Shown here: positions 39,201 to 51,277 of the stretch, one piece after another
Numbering within the stretch: the stretch's first letter is position 1
How the letters are laid out: the number at the start of each line of letters is the position of its first letter
Assembly (NCBI GenBank): GCA_947846985.1
Contig: CANTUZ010000008.1
Location: 23,269,352 to 23,333,351 of the forward strand
Length of the DNA stretch: 64,000 nucleotides
Direction of reading: 5' to 3'
Origin: Fratercula arctica
Lineage: Eukaryota; Chordata; Aves; Charadriiformes; Alcidae
Position numbers and translations under genes: made by a program
Notes under the pieces: model-generated
Databases searched by the model: none
What the model was told of the DNA's origin: nothing
What the model saw: the letters and a program-made list of their open reading frames with translations, nothing else

Positions 39201-42200
39201 AAGACAGCCTGTAGTACCCCCTGCACTGGGGAAAAGGGGGATCAGGCTGCTTTCCAGTATATTCAGTTAAGTCTAACATCTGATCCAAACATCATCCTCA
39301 AGAAAAGCTAGTTGTGTTGCTTAGAGGGTAGTATTGCTTTTTGAGAAGTCATCTGCCTTTAATCAATTAAATGGCAAGTGGTAGATCAGTAACCTTTATG
39401 GTTGTCTCATAGTTTACGAAGTATTGCATACAGAAAGGCTCATATTCTTTGCCATTTAAGTACTAATTAATAATATGAGTATAATTTTAATGTATCTTTT
39501 ACCTGTTGAATGCACAGAGCATATGGTTTGAGGAAAACTATAGGAGGACACACATTTATCTTATGACCCTATTGACAGATGCCTATACATAAATAAATGC
39601 TATGAAAATGTTCATGAGTAATTGAAAAGATGAATTGCCAATAGAGCAAGGCAAAACAGCATCTCCCAACCTTTTTGGAACCAGCATCGTATAGTCAACT
39701 TTTCCTTTCCCTTGAATCTCTTCACCTGCTCAGCTTTCCTGCATTTGTGACATGTACCTTGCCAGTTGGTAACTGCTGGGAATGAAGCTGTGTAGGTAAG
39801 GGCTGTGGTGCCCTAACTGAAAATGACATCAAGACATACTACATTTTGGCGTGGATGTAGGCAGAGAGGTAGTGAGGGTGGATGAGATGATGCATTCAGC
39901 CTTCCTGCAGAGAGATGGGTATCCATCAGGCTGTACCCTGTTCCTTGCAGAGCTGTGGAATTGGGGCAGGTGGGTCTACTAATGTCACAGGGAACATATG
40001 GGATGGCTGAGAGTAAAGGGGAAGAGTAGACAGGAGGCTGGGAAAAGAAAATGGACTTGGTTGTGAGAAAGTACTTACTACATTACAGTTTTTAAAGAGT
40101 GAGGCAAACTGGAGATAAGAAAGAAAGACCTAGGTGCATATGTTCATGCCTGCGTACCTATGTCACTAGTTAAGCTAAATAGCTAAAACAGTCCTGTAGA
40201 AACTAGATCTCCAATATACAAATACCTATTTCCAAAATGAAAGCCTGGATGGAAAAAAACAGACACCAAACCAAAAGCCCCCACCAAAACCCACAACAAA
40301 CCAGACAAGCAAAGCTATATCCTGTCATTACAAATGTTGAAAAAGTGACTAGAAAAAACACTGAGACTGACAGAGTTTATAGAGGACAGCCAAAAAACAT
40401 CATCAAGCTGTAGCCAGGGAATAGTGCTGTTTTATCAAGGGCTGCCAAGTGAGGAGAAGGCACTTCAGGGAGTTCACTTTTCACTGTAGACCAGTGAAGC
40501 GCCAGTTCATAACTAATGTGTAGATGTAGGCTCTGTTTCATAGCTATTTTTTTCAATAATTTGTTTTCATGATCCTTGTAGTGCTCTAATTCTTAAGCAT
40601 AGAAGAAACATAAGCAAAAATTATTTCTTACTTAATGCAGTCATGATAAGGATTTGTTTTTTAATAAAATTAGATGCTTATGATAGATAAATGTTATGAA
40701 TAAGATAGCACTGTGTGTTAATGGTAGTTGTGTTTATTTCACTGTACAGTGGTTGTCTTTTATTTTGGATTTTAATGTCAGTGTTTTAAAAGCGCTTAAT
40801 TTATTTAATATAGAGATAAAAACGTGCCATTCTAGAAATTCCCACTAGAAAATGTTTATCAAATTTTACTTTTCTAAGAAAGAAGATGGATTTAATGAAA
40901 AATATCTTTTTATAATTGCAATGAAATTGTTTTTTGCTTCTTCAACAAAAGCAAAACTCTTACACTTGAGCTGAGATGCATTTCATAATTTCCATCTCCG
41001 AACAGTGACGTGTTGCATCTCTGAAGCCAAGCTTCACAGTACTGTCAGCATTTCCCTGTAATGCCACCAACTCAGCACTTTGGTCTATGTCTTCCACAAG
41101 ATGTAATATTCACAACAGAAAAATCTCTACTTGTTACAGCACTGCTGTGGTGCATCCCAGGACTTACAATGATACTGGTGCTCTGTCTTTACTGGTTCCA
41201 GCTTGTTTTATGATGATCAATATTGATGGAAATATATTAGAAATGTCTGAGTGACTGTTAATCAACAGACTGAGAGGTTTAAAGGGGATTGTAGCCTGGG
41301 AGGAGTGGCTTTGACTGTCAGATCTGAAATTGAGCCTTCCTAAAAATGCATTGCCTCAGGAGGAAGGCAAAGGACACAACAAGAGCACAGAGCATTAGAG
41401 TGTTTGGAGGCAAATAGTTTACTCGTATGAATTCTCCTTTCCTGGGGCAGCTCTGCTGCTCTCTAGAGACTGTTTTTTATTGCTGGCTGATATTTTGCTT
41501 GAATAAATTGAGAACCAGACTCCATGAACTTGCACTTCGTATAGCTTGGGAGGCTACAAACATTGTAATAGACTGTGTCTCTTGAGAAAAAATCCTGGGC
41601 AAAAATACTAAGTTTCATAATATCTTTGCTAAAAATCAGTCACTTATAGCTTATATTAGACTGAGTCTCCTCTGTTCTTGCTTTTCTATAGTATTTGCTG
41701 AGCTCCTAGATATGCCTCACTGAATTCCTGTGTCATTCAAATCACCATCATAATCACCTGCTGCTTTCCCAGTAAGTTGACCAAATGTCATTTGTTCCAG
41801 TGTGTGCCTCTACACTGCCTCAAATGTAATACTTCCTTTCTTCACAAAATACATTTTTCTTTATTGTTCTTAGGCAGTGATAGATATCATGTGTTCTTTT
41901 TAATTTGCCTTTTTAATTTTTTGCCTTTTTTCTTTCACAAAAATATTTTAGCACTTTCATGAGATGCCTTTAATTCAGTTTGATTTTGTTCTTCATATTC
42001 TGCTCTCACCTTCTCCCTACTTCACCTTCTGACAAATGTGGAACATCATCTCTGAGTCAGGTGATAGTCATGTAATGACTCAGTGATGTTAACTAATTTT
42101 TCAATAGTAGGTTTAACTGCTAGAAGCAACACCTTTCACCTCACAGCACAAGTTACCATCCATTTTTTTTGTAATTTCCTTGACTTAACCTTTAAAAGCT

Positions 42201-44762
42201 GAGAAGCTGTCCAAAATATGTGAATGCATATGTCTGTTCAGAGAGAGGTCTAGTTCCTTCTTTAACTTGCTCTTGCATGTACAGTGTTTTTTTTCAATAC
42301 TTTTTTAAATTCATGTTAAATGCAATACAATTTTTTTTCCACTTCACGTTAAATTGTATGATGCCTCTTCAGGAAACGGCACACAACACAATCAGTCCAT
42401 AATTCTGAAATGACTGGTCTTTCACCTGATCAAATGTGATACAATGAGACAGGGGATGATTAAAAGAAATATATTTAAGAAGGCGTACTTGTCTAAGAGC
42501 CAGGAAAGGAAACCTTTTAAAAGTTTAAATATTTATCCTTTCTCTTTAAAATTAAACTGAGGGTAATCATTGACTGAAGTTGGTTTTGAGTTTTAGGATA
42601 GTTCAAGGATATTTTGTACAAAACCAGCTGATCTAAAAGTTGTATATGGCAAAAAGTTAGGTGTCTAAAGTAGAATAACTTCTGATTTCACTTGCTGCTT
42701 AGGAACTTTAGGATAGAAAATTTTCAGTGGTGTATGTTTCTAACCTCCTTAGTGTTGCTTTGAAGGGGCATAAGGTGGTTTCTTTTTCTGTTTTTAGTGG
42801 AATATGCATCCATTTGCCATGCATCCTTTAGAAAAAGGAAGTCTAAACCATAGCTTGATTGATGAACTCATTCATTTCTGCACGTTACTTGCAAAGAGAA
42901 TTCAAGCTCTGTGATGCTTATATGTCCAGACTTGAAGTCACTTCAAATTACAGGTGAAATAAGCAAATGAAAATGGATGTTGGGCTCTGTTCTGTGGAGT
43001 TAGTATGGTGCATCTACGAAAATCAGCTATAAAACTGATAGTTCTTTCTTACTCCTGTTTTATTGATATTTTTAGTAGTAACTTCCAATTTTTTTATTCT
43101 TTTTGATTTGACACTATTTTAAGATTACTTAAACATTTTTTTCTTTAACTGTGAAACTCATTATTTTTAGCTGCATATTGACTTTTTTTGTGTGCGGAGA
43201 AATGTGTTATTGAATGGCTGCTATTAAATCTTTTCTCTTAGATGCCATTCTTGTCATCAGTTATTGTTCCCTTGTCACCCCCAGACAGAAAAATAACTGT
43301 AGTTATCCCATCACCATTTGTGCTGTGGTTTTGACCTCCTAATAGAATGTATTTCCTTCAAAAAATATTCTGGATATAGCTGATATATTACTTTCTGGAA
43401 TTTTACAGGGTGTTTTCTCCCTCAGATTTTTTTTTTCCCCACCAGATGATGTATGTAGCCAGGGAGCTTGTCACCTGTCTTACTTTAGTGGAGCTTCATT
43501 ATTTTTTTTTTTTCTCTATTCTATTGATTTAATAATTTCAACACTTTGTTTACTTTCTGACATTTTTGGAGGGTTGGGTAAAGAAAGAAGAAAACTTACT
43601 GCATTCAGCATTCAGATAGTCTATTTAAAGAATTAAATATGCATTAAATATGTCTGTAATAGTTTTATGACTGCTTGCCTATGTTTAAGATTTAGGTAAT
43701 GTCTGTTCTGTTTCTGATGCGCTTCTAGCGTGTGATTTCTTTTTCTTAGTTTCTAGTGTATAGTTTAGTGTTATCAACAAGATCAGTTGAAACATATGTA
43801 ATACGTCAGAAAAATGCTGTCAATCACTGTCTTTCTTATAACTTTTGCTTTTCACCAGTTTCACAGATTACCCTGGACATCAATTAAATTATTCTTAAAT
43901 TATTCTATTTAGGTTAATTTGAAGCTAGTGGGCTTTCTTATTCTTTACTCTTCACTATGATTCACAGCCTGCCTGTCTCTTTGATGTTACCATAACCACA
44001 TAGCAAGACAATTGACAGAAGGGCATGTAGAGTCATTTTGCACAAGACTCGTGCTATTCCTAATAATTTCACCTCTGTTTTTTTTTTTTTTTTTCTTTAA
44101 CATTCTCTGTTGGTCAATTTGTCTTCTATTAATACCTTTCAGTTATTTTTGCTAGAAACAAACAGAATAGGCAAGATGGGGGGAATTCAAAGCAGCTCTG
44201 ATTACTGATAAGGGAAGAAAGCTTTTTACAGAAGCTATCTATTCATGTGTGAAAAAACATCTTGACAACAATGATTTGAAAAGTGAATGAGTAGGAGTGG
44301 TGTTACAGAAATGTTAAATCAGTAGTATAAATCAGAAATGTTAAACTTGCATATTTCTAAAGAATGCTGTATTTTTAAAAACCCTCCATACACTTAAAGA
44401 CAGGGTAAGATTTACATCAAACACTCCTTTCTTTGCAAATGAAATAGGTACATAGATTTCCTCCTTTATCCAGGGTCCTAATGTCACAAGGCCAAACCAA
44501 AGATAGTATTTGATACAGACTTCAGGTTTGGGCAGGAACTTTTCTCTTTAAACACAATTCATTGATGAGGTTGGCAAGTAGTTATTTACCCATAAACTCT
44601 TCCTTTTTATAGAGCAAAATATTACTTACATGTGACTGATACTCAAAGTAAGTCATTGTAACAAGCCACAATCCCTCTAGTTGTTTGCTAACCATGGGGT
44701 AATACAGACAAAGAATAACAGGCTAATTTGGTCAGTGCTTTAGTTGGTGGAGAGTACGCGCA

Positions 44763-44787
44763 CCCCCCCCCCCCCCCCCCCCCCCCC
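44763..44787. repeat. (C)25 homopolymer tract
   Basis: Twenty-five cytosines in a row. Such a long C/G homopolymer is unusual in this AT-rich context. The opposite strand could form a four-stranded G structure, and the true length may be uncertain from sequencing. Confidence 0.95.
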
Positions 44788-46205
44788 ATTTTACAGTCTT
44801 TATCCTTAGTATGACTCCACACTATAAATGTGGTATCCTGAACAGTGCAACTGTCATGTCATTACTGTTGTATTTTCCTTCTAAGGAAAGGAAATGAACT
44901 TAATTCACTGAACTTGACCTAGTATTTGGTCCTGGAAGTGAAACTTCATGAAGAAATACTGTGCTAATGCACAAGCAGCAAAGCGGTCAAGTTTACATTG
45001 CCTAGAGGGTGGATTTTAAATGAAATGGGGTTTGTGTGTTTATGGGACATTGTTTAGATACAAGCGCAAGAAGGGTGCAAGTGCTATGCTATTTTGTGCC
45101 AGCTATTCATATTAGATGTAGTAACCGCAGTAGCTCTGAACCACTGAGGCTTTAGATGTATCGCATCTAGTTCAAATTTTTTTCTGTGTGGACTTTTCTC
45201 CTTTGTGAAAGATTTGACCTATGACTGTTTTGCATCTCAGAAGCAGCTGAGGTAGGGCCCCAGATCTGGCTTAGCATATTAGCCATGTGAAACACTTCTT
45301 GTTTGGAAAGTTCCTGTTGTACCTGAAAACAAGATATGCAAGGTACAGTTTCTGTCAGTATGACTGGAATAGCCTGTAGATGACCTTGGCTACCAAAAAA
45401 CATGTAAAACCTTTGGTTAAGAAGGGCAGCCTATTGATTAATACTGCTAAATTACAAGAATTAGAGAATCCCTCTGGTCCTCTTAAAATCCCAAAGCTAT
45501 CAAACTGTCATGGTGCTCTGAGGATACCTGACTGTTTATGGAAATGCATTTTTCAGTAATGCAATGTGTTCTTTAACTATGTTGGTATAGTGAGGGAAAA
45601 TGTACTTTGCTGGACTATGTTGTTCAGTTCCTATTACTAGGTGCATAAGGACATTAGCTTAGCATCATAAGTTCATAGGAGAACCGGGGGTAGTAGGCAT
45701 GACAGGAGGTCATCTCAGCCACTGGTATAGTCAAGCATATTTAGCACCACCTCATACTGTTACCTTTCATCTCTTTTTACAGTGGAATCTCTGAATTAAA
45801 GATTTTTTTATTCCCTTTGTTAGAGTTCTCTGAATCTTCTAGGTGTGACTACAATATACATGACAAGTAATGATATATTGCGTTTCAGTGTATTTCCAAC
45901 TATGCTATTTTCCCCATGACATCAGAAGAATCATATCTTAAATTTTCACCTGAATCTCTGATGTTTAAAGAGTTATCTTTTCTTTAGTGTCTCACAATGA
46001 AATGTTCTCTGAAGCATTATATATTTGGGCCAGAAGAAACCAAAGTCCAAAGCCTTTAAGCTGCTTGCATGAAAAGAAGATTCAAAGAAGGAAAAATGGT
46101 GGAGATAAAGTAAAAGTAATACTGTTGCACATGTAAAAGTGCCAAATTGTCTGGTTCAGTTCTTAAGACAGAGCAATGTAAGTGCCTAACGTGAACATAC
46201 TTCCC

Positions 46206-46245
46206 TTCTTGCCTGGTCTGCTGATTTCTTGCCTGGTCTGCTGAT
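46206..46245. repeat. Perfect 20-bp tandem duplication
   Basis: The unit TTCTTGCCTGGTCTGCTGAT occurs twice with no mismatch (46206-46225 and 46226-46245). A perfect pair in otherwise unique sequence points to a recent local duplication. Confidence 0.95.
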
Positions 46246-48532
46246 AATACTAATGTTTTTCTTAATGTGGATTTTGTGAAAATTTTTTGTCCTTTTAAAG
46301 AAAGAATAAATTATCCAAAAGTTTCAGCTCTATCACTGTCAATCTTGTCAGTGTGTTAGTAAGACTGTAGAAATGAAGGCACTGACTCTTACATTACACA
46401 TGCCCTGAAATACTTCAAAGTGCAAAATCTTAAGTTTCTTACAAACACAGCAAGCAAACTATTTTGGAATCAAACATATGAATCTGACACTCTGGTTACA
46501 CCTAGTGAAGAGACGTCTAACTTGTAAGACTATTTCCAGTGTGGATTTACAGTTAAATTCTTCTAATAGATGTATCAGGAGATCTGAAATGTGTATTCAG
46601 AGTTGTCATTGACTTCAGTGATCTCATGTTATCTTTATTGATCTCCATACAACCCTAATAACAAAATGATTTTTTTTTTCCCTTCCAAGGAAAAATAGTT
46701 TAATATTTTGATACCAAGAACCAAAGCAAAGTAAGCTTAAGGTTTCAGTGCTGCAAGGATCCATGCTGAAGGACTCTGGATTCTTCAGACTTTCTATTTA
46801 AATGCTGAAGATCCAGTCTTAAATTGGTGGGGATTACTTACCAAAGAACTTCTGACTATTTTTGAAAGCATAAGCACTTAATTGTTCCTGAAAACTTAGT
46901 CCTTTCAGTCTCTGATATGCAAGTAATTTTTATTTTCTCATCTCTTTTCTTGTTTCATTTTTTTTTTAATTTTTTTTTTTTAAACTCTATTTAGTCTGTG
47001 TTGGGCAGCTTATTTCACTCCTTTGTGTATTTTTAAGAATTTGTTTTATTTTCAGTCCAAGAGGTCTATATAGCCTGACAACTTCCTGCCCACCCTTAAT
47101 CTCATTCCTGAAGTGGATTTTTTTTTCTTTGAAAATCCAAAGTCTTTTAAAAAATAGTAATAATGTGGATGTACCTGAGGCATACAGTAAAACAGAAAGC
47201 AAACTTCTGAAATAAAACCCAAAGACCTAGAGGATCTAAATCAAATGTTATTTCATCATGAAAGATTGGTAAGATTGCTGGAGGGCTTTCAATCACACAG
47301 CACAATATACTTCTGTCAGTTTTTATGTAATTCTGAACAAGTTATAAACAATGTGTAAATGACCTGAGTTGTCATTGATTTCATCAAGCATCAACACAAG
47401 AAATCCTTCCATGTTCTTAGGTGTTTGGGAAATGAACCCCCAAAGCCTGCTTTGTCAGCTGAGCTTTTCCTTTCAAATAAAACAGGTAATAATGTGAGAG
47501 TGCTTGATCCTTTTCTTTTTTTATTCTGAATTCTGGACTCAAATGCTGATGGCTACCTGTTGTCCTACTAATGTATGGTGGAAGAAGCTTTCCAGAAGAA
47601 TATATGATGTTTCTACTGAGCTTGATAGTGGGCATAAGAAATCATGGGCAGAGATGAAATACAGCTGTATCTGGTTTCAAGGTCATTGAGACAGTCAGTT
47701 CTAAATTATTTGAATTTTTTTAAAAACAAAACCAAACAAGTGATCCAGGAACTGACCAAGGAAACTGGGATTAAAATGTCTTTAAGAAGCTTTCTGGCAG
47801 TAATTTCCTGTAACTTCAGGTGTTCAAAGAACTGTCCTACTTTTATTCCTCAGTCTTACTCCAATGGAAACCCTTAATAAATTTCATCAGTACCTCTCTC
47901 ATTCATCCATCACTTGCTGAGCCTTCTCACTACTGAAAGAAAAGCTCGTTTTAGCTTACATCCTAGCTCTATGCATTTATCTGAATGTCTGACTTGTAAA
48001 GCATCCTGAATTTCTAGTAGTGCAGGAAATAGAGAGGTGGAAATAAACACAAATAAAGTGCAGTTTAATTGAAGGGTGAAGGTATCCTCTTGTACCTCAG
48101 AGAAGACATCAGTTGAAGCAGACATATTGCAAAATGCCAGACTGTGCTGATACTCAAGGGAATAGGATTTCCTAGCCGGCATGGAATGGTGTTTTATGGC
48201 TGTCTTGTATACTGAGAGACCTACCAGATCCCTTAGCTTTAACTCTTCTAGTATTCCTCAAATCATACAAAGCTTAAAGAGGTTGTGGTCTGTTACAGAC
48301 AATGAAGTACTTTGATTGTCAACTACAGGAGGCTGCTTATAGCACTGAAATCTCAGATCTTGTAAGTGGAGAATTGTACATACTCATTTGTTCTATGTAT
48401 GAATATACATAAATGCATAACTTGCTGATGCAGCAGCTGTAATACCAGTAATAAAGCTATAGTTATCTATATAGGTGTTATATTTAGCTAGTATAGTTAT
48501 TTTAGTTACTAAATAAACTGAGAGATTTACCT

Positions 48533-48586
48533 CTTGTTGGACTCAACGATCTTAAAGGTCTTTTCCAACCTAAATGATTCTATGAT
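48533..48586 (+). mobile_element. CR1 LINE 3' tail fragment
   Basis: Only the last ~54 bases of a CR1: the block 'ttggactcaacgatcttaaaggtctttt' in character, then CCAACCTAAATGATTCTATGAT. It is closest to the end of the copy at 33.3-33.9 kb (GGACTCGATGATCTCAAAGG). Very short CR1 ends like this are common in birds. Confidence 0.8.
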
Positions 48587-50355
48587 TTTTTTATTTTATT
48601 TTTGGTGGTAGATGTCTTGCTATACCATAATGTACTCAGTAGTATCTATACACTTTTTGCTGTTTTCGTTTATGCTGTGCAGCATTAGTGTAAGCTGAAT
48701 GTGGAAATTTCCAGCCTCTGTGGCTGGGTTAACACTTGCCTGAGGATGGTGCTTGGAGGTATACTCTGCTAAAGTTGTGACTTTGTGTTTCTTTTCTTCC
48801 AATCATGAGGTTACTTGTAGTCATTTGCTTATTTTATTGAATTTCAGACTGTTATATTATAAGCTATGACATGCAGTTTCCAACTCATGAGTTTTAATCC
48901 ATGCCTGTGTGAGAAATTTTATTGATATGACATCTAAAATGTAGGAAAACATTATTTTCTATGTGTAAATTACTTTGAAATCAGATGTATTATATTATTT
49001 TGGGGGAGGCTTCCTTTGTGCTTCTAGAGTATTTTAAGAAATAACAATAAATCCAGCAAGAAGCTCAGCTCTCTCCAATGATACTTAGTGTGCTTAATTT
49101 CTGAGCAGTGGTTTGAAACTGTGTTGTATTGGTTGCTTGTCCACATACTGCTTTTAAGTAGCTGCTCTGTCAACAAATAGCACCTCTAGAGACCATTATA
49201 ACAGACCTTATATGTAATTACTCTAACACTTTACAGTGCCTTCCCTCTCACTCTTGTCTGCCTCTTGCTTACAAACAAAAAGTACACCAGGAACTAGACT
49301 AATAGGTTTTGCATACTGAATATGCAACCAAATATTGAATCACATGTTGAATAACAGATTTCCCCCTACATTCAGATAAGGAAAAATAGTAAAGTTATTT
49401 GTATTAAAATTGCTGTCTCTTTTAATACAGCAATGGCAGAAATTTTTTAGATTTCCCGAAGCTTTCAACCTGGATCTTTAACTACTAGAGGTTGGAAGTA
49501 CTCCTCTGACCTTCACAAACCAGTACTGCACAGGTTCTTGTGCAGTACTGTCTCCAAAAGGCTGCACTGTGGCTAATGACCCCAGAGTTCATTGCCCAGA
49601 ACTGCAGCACTTTAAAGCTGCTTGCAACTGGTGGGCATAGCTACTAAATGAAGAATGGATGTTTATAGATCTGAAAAATTAACAGAAATCTGCCAACCTG
49701 TCAAGACCTGTGAATACTCTGCTTAGATGGAAGCCCAAGAGGAGGAGAGGAGCCACTTTGACAAAGAGAAAATGTTAATTCAGGGGTTTTATTGCTGCAT
49801 CATGTCAGCTTTGATTTCTTCTTCATCTTTGTCTACATCCCTAAATTATCTGCCATAATTGTGCAAGTGGCTTGAATGAATGAAGTCTTTGCCTAATTAA
49901 ATTGTGAAAGACTGAAATGAAGGTATAATCTGATTATCCAAGCAAAATGACAAAATAAAAATAAAATGCAAGTGATTGGTGTGACCCATTGAACCTAAAT
50001 TTAGCTTACTGTTGTCTTACTGATGCTGCTTTGACTAAAACTGACATCACCTTGCATGTCTGTAAAACAGCACAAATAATTTTATTTTTTGTATATGTGA
50101 AAAATTAATATTTGTAATGCATGTTGAGATCACTTTAATATGTGCAAGAAGTCCATTATAGATAGCCGATATAGTAGTCCTTTATTTCCTTAAAAATGTA
50201 AGGAAAAATGCATATTAAAGACCTTTTTTAGTGGTATCACTGCCTCTGTTCATGGGAGGACAGTTCTACAGAAGGGCTAGAGGTTGTGTTTTTCCACTCT
50301 GTTCACATAAAACAGATATTTAGAGTGCTAATTTTTTACATCTGGTAATGTAAAT
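48587..50355. other. AT-rich non-coding sequence, no gene recognised
   Basis: No gene, RNA or transposon recognised up to the left end of the provirus. The last five bases, TAAAT at 50351-50355, are the probable left target-site duplication. Confidence 0.55.
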
Positions 50356-50692
50356 TGTCCTGGTTCCGGCAGGGACAATGTTAAATATTCCATGCCATGT
50401 GAGCCACGCCCACACTGAGATTAAGAGGAGGGGAGGGGGCAGGAAGTTGGACTTGGAGCGGGCTGGCGTGTCCCGGGTCCGGTTGGTGAGCGGCGGTTCT
50501 GTAATCGCGTTTGTATATTCCTCTGTCCGTGTTATTGTTGCTGGGTTTTTTCGTGTTCCCTCTGCTGTTCTGTTAAACTGCCTTTGTCTCAACCCAAGAG
50601 TTTTGCCTTTTTCTTTTGATCCTTCCCATACCGGGAAGAGCCAAGCGAGCGACACGTGGTTCTTTGTTGCCATCTGAGGCCAAACCACGACA
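50356..50692 (+). repeat. 5' LTR of the ERV-L-like provirus
   Basis: 337 bp with TG...CA ends. Near the 5' end is a CCACGCCCAC box, followed by a purine/G-rich block (GAGGGGAGGGGGCAGG), both likely binding sites for Sp1/KLF-type factors. A TATATT element sits in TTTGTATATTCC at about 50511-50522. I see no canonical AATAAA. It has the same structure as the 3' LTR and the solo copies at 9.2, 35.9 and 54.5 kb. Confidence 0.95.
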
Positions 50693-50700
50693 ATCCTTTT

Positions 50701-50718
50701 TGGCGCCCAACGTGGGGC
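50701..50718 (+). promoter_or_regulatory. Primer-binding site, tRNA-Lys(1,2) type
   Basis: TGGCGCCCAACGTGGGGC is complementary to the 3' end of tRNA-Lys(1,2), with all 18 positions matching the known primer-binding site of that class. It lies 8 bases after the LTR end. It would prime minus-strand DNA synthesis. Mammalian ERV-L is named for a leucine primer, so the lysine site paired with an ERV-L-like pol is notable. Confidence 0.9.
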
Positions 50719-50796
50719 TCGAAGGGTTGAAATAACGACAGAATCCAACTAGAGCTTGAAAAAACGAATTTGTTAGGTAAATAGTTGCTGGTCACT

Positions 50797-51217
50797 ATGT
50801 TGCTTAGTTTGTTCTTATGGCTGTGTTATGTAAATTCCTATGTGTCTTATGCACTCCCTGTGATGATATTTGTTACTTCTGGGAGGGGGATGAGGATTAT
50901 CATTTTACTGTCCTGTGCAATATCGGCCTATGATATGATAACATCACTTGTTAGACGGTTATTTTGGGGCATTTATGTGGTATTGCTGTCCTGTCCGTAC
51001 ATTGGGCACCACCTCTCAGAATTCATTAATAATTACACCCAGTCTATGGGGGAAACAGAGGGGGGACACTTTCCCCAGCTCTTTTGCCTCCCTTTTCTCC
51101 TTCGGGTCGGGTATGACAGCTTTTGAGAATTTTGAATATCCTTGGGGTGCTCAAACCAGCATGTTCCTAGTGTTATGTCTGCTGAATATGTTCCACGTCT
51201 CGTTTAGGGTTAAATGA
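50797..51217 (+). CDS. Hydrophobic leader frame upstream of gag (unrecognised, probably broken)
   Basis: Between the primer-binding site and gag lies an ATG-initiated frame of 109 codons (50797-51126), then, one frame over, a further ~30 codons ending at TGA 51215-51217. The predicted peptide is rich in hydrophobic residues: an N-terminal stretch (MLLSLFLWLCYVNSY), a second one (IIILLSCAISAY) and a third (FWGIYVVLLSC), with a fourth in the shifted frame (FLVLCLLNMFHV). It could be a multi-pass membrane peptide. The shifted part is in the same frame as gag, which is open from just after this TGA. I know of no named family that fits. It may be a real accessory or extended-Gag product (compare glyco-Gag of gammaretroviruses, analogy only) or an accidental frame in a T-rich leader. 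Confidence 0.35.
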
Positions 51218-51277
51218 CTATTTAAGACTACCACCCAGAGATCTCCTCCAAGGCTGGATAGTCAGGGGTGGCATGGC

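Larger units (their letters stand above)
36245..48532. other. Long AT-rich non-coding stretch, no gene recognised
   Basis: About 12 kb with no recognisable gene or dated transposon. It contains many T runs (for example 42284-42293, 43498-43512 and 44078-44094), a (C)25 tract and a 20-bp tandem duplication, listed separately. Open frames are under 80 codons and look random. Confidence 0.55.

Noticed and set aside
45660..45740. Possible ancient CR1 end near 45.7 kb
   Set aside because: Weak, scattered similarity (AGGTCATCTCAGCC) without the terminal tail.
50378..50748. Open frames on both strands inside the LTRs (also at 9.2, 35.9, 54.5 and 56.7 kb)
   Set aside because: They recur in each LTR copy because the LTR sequence lacks stops; they do not resemble proteins.
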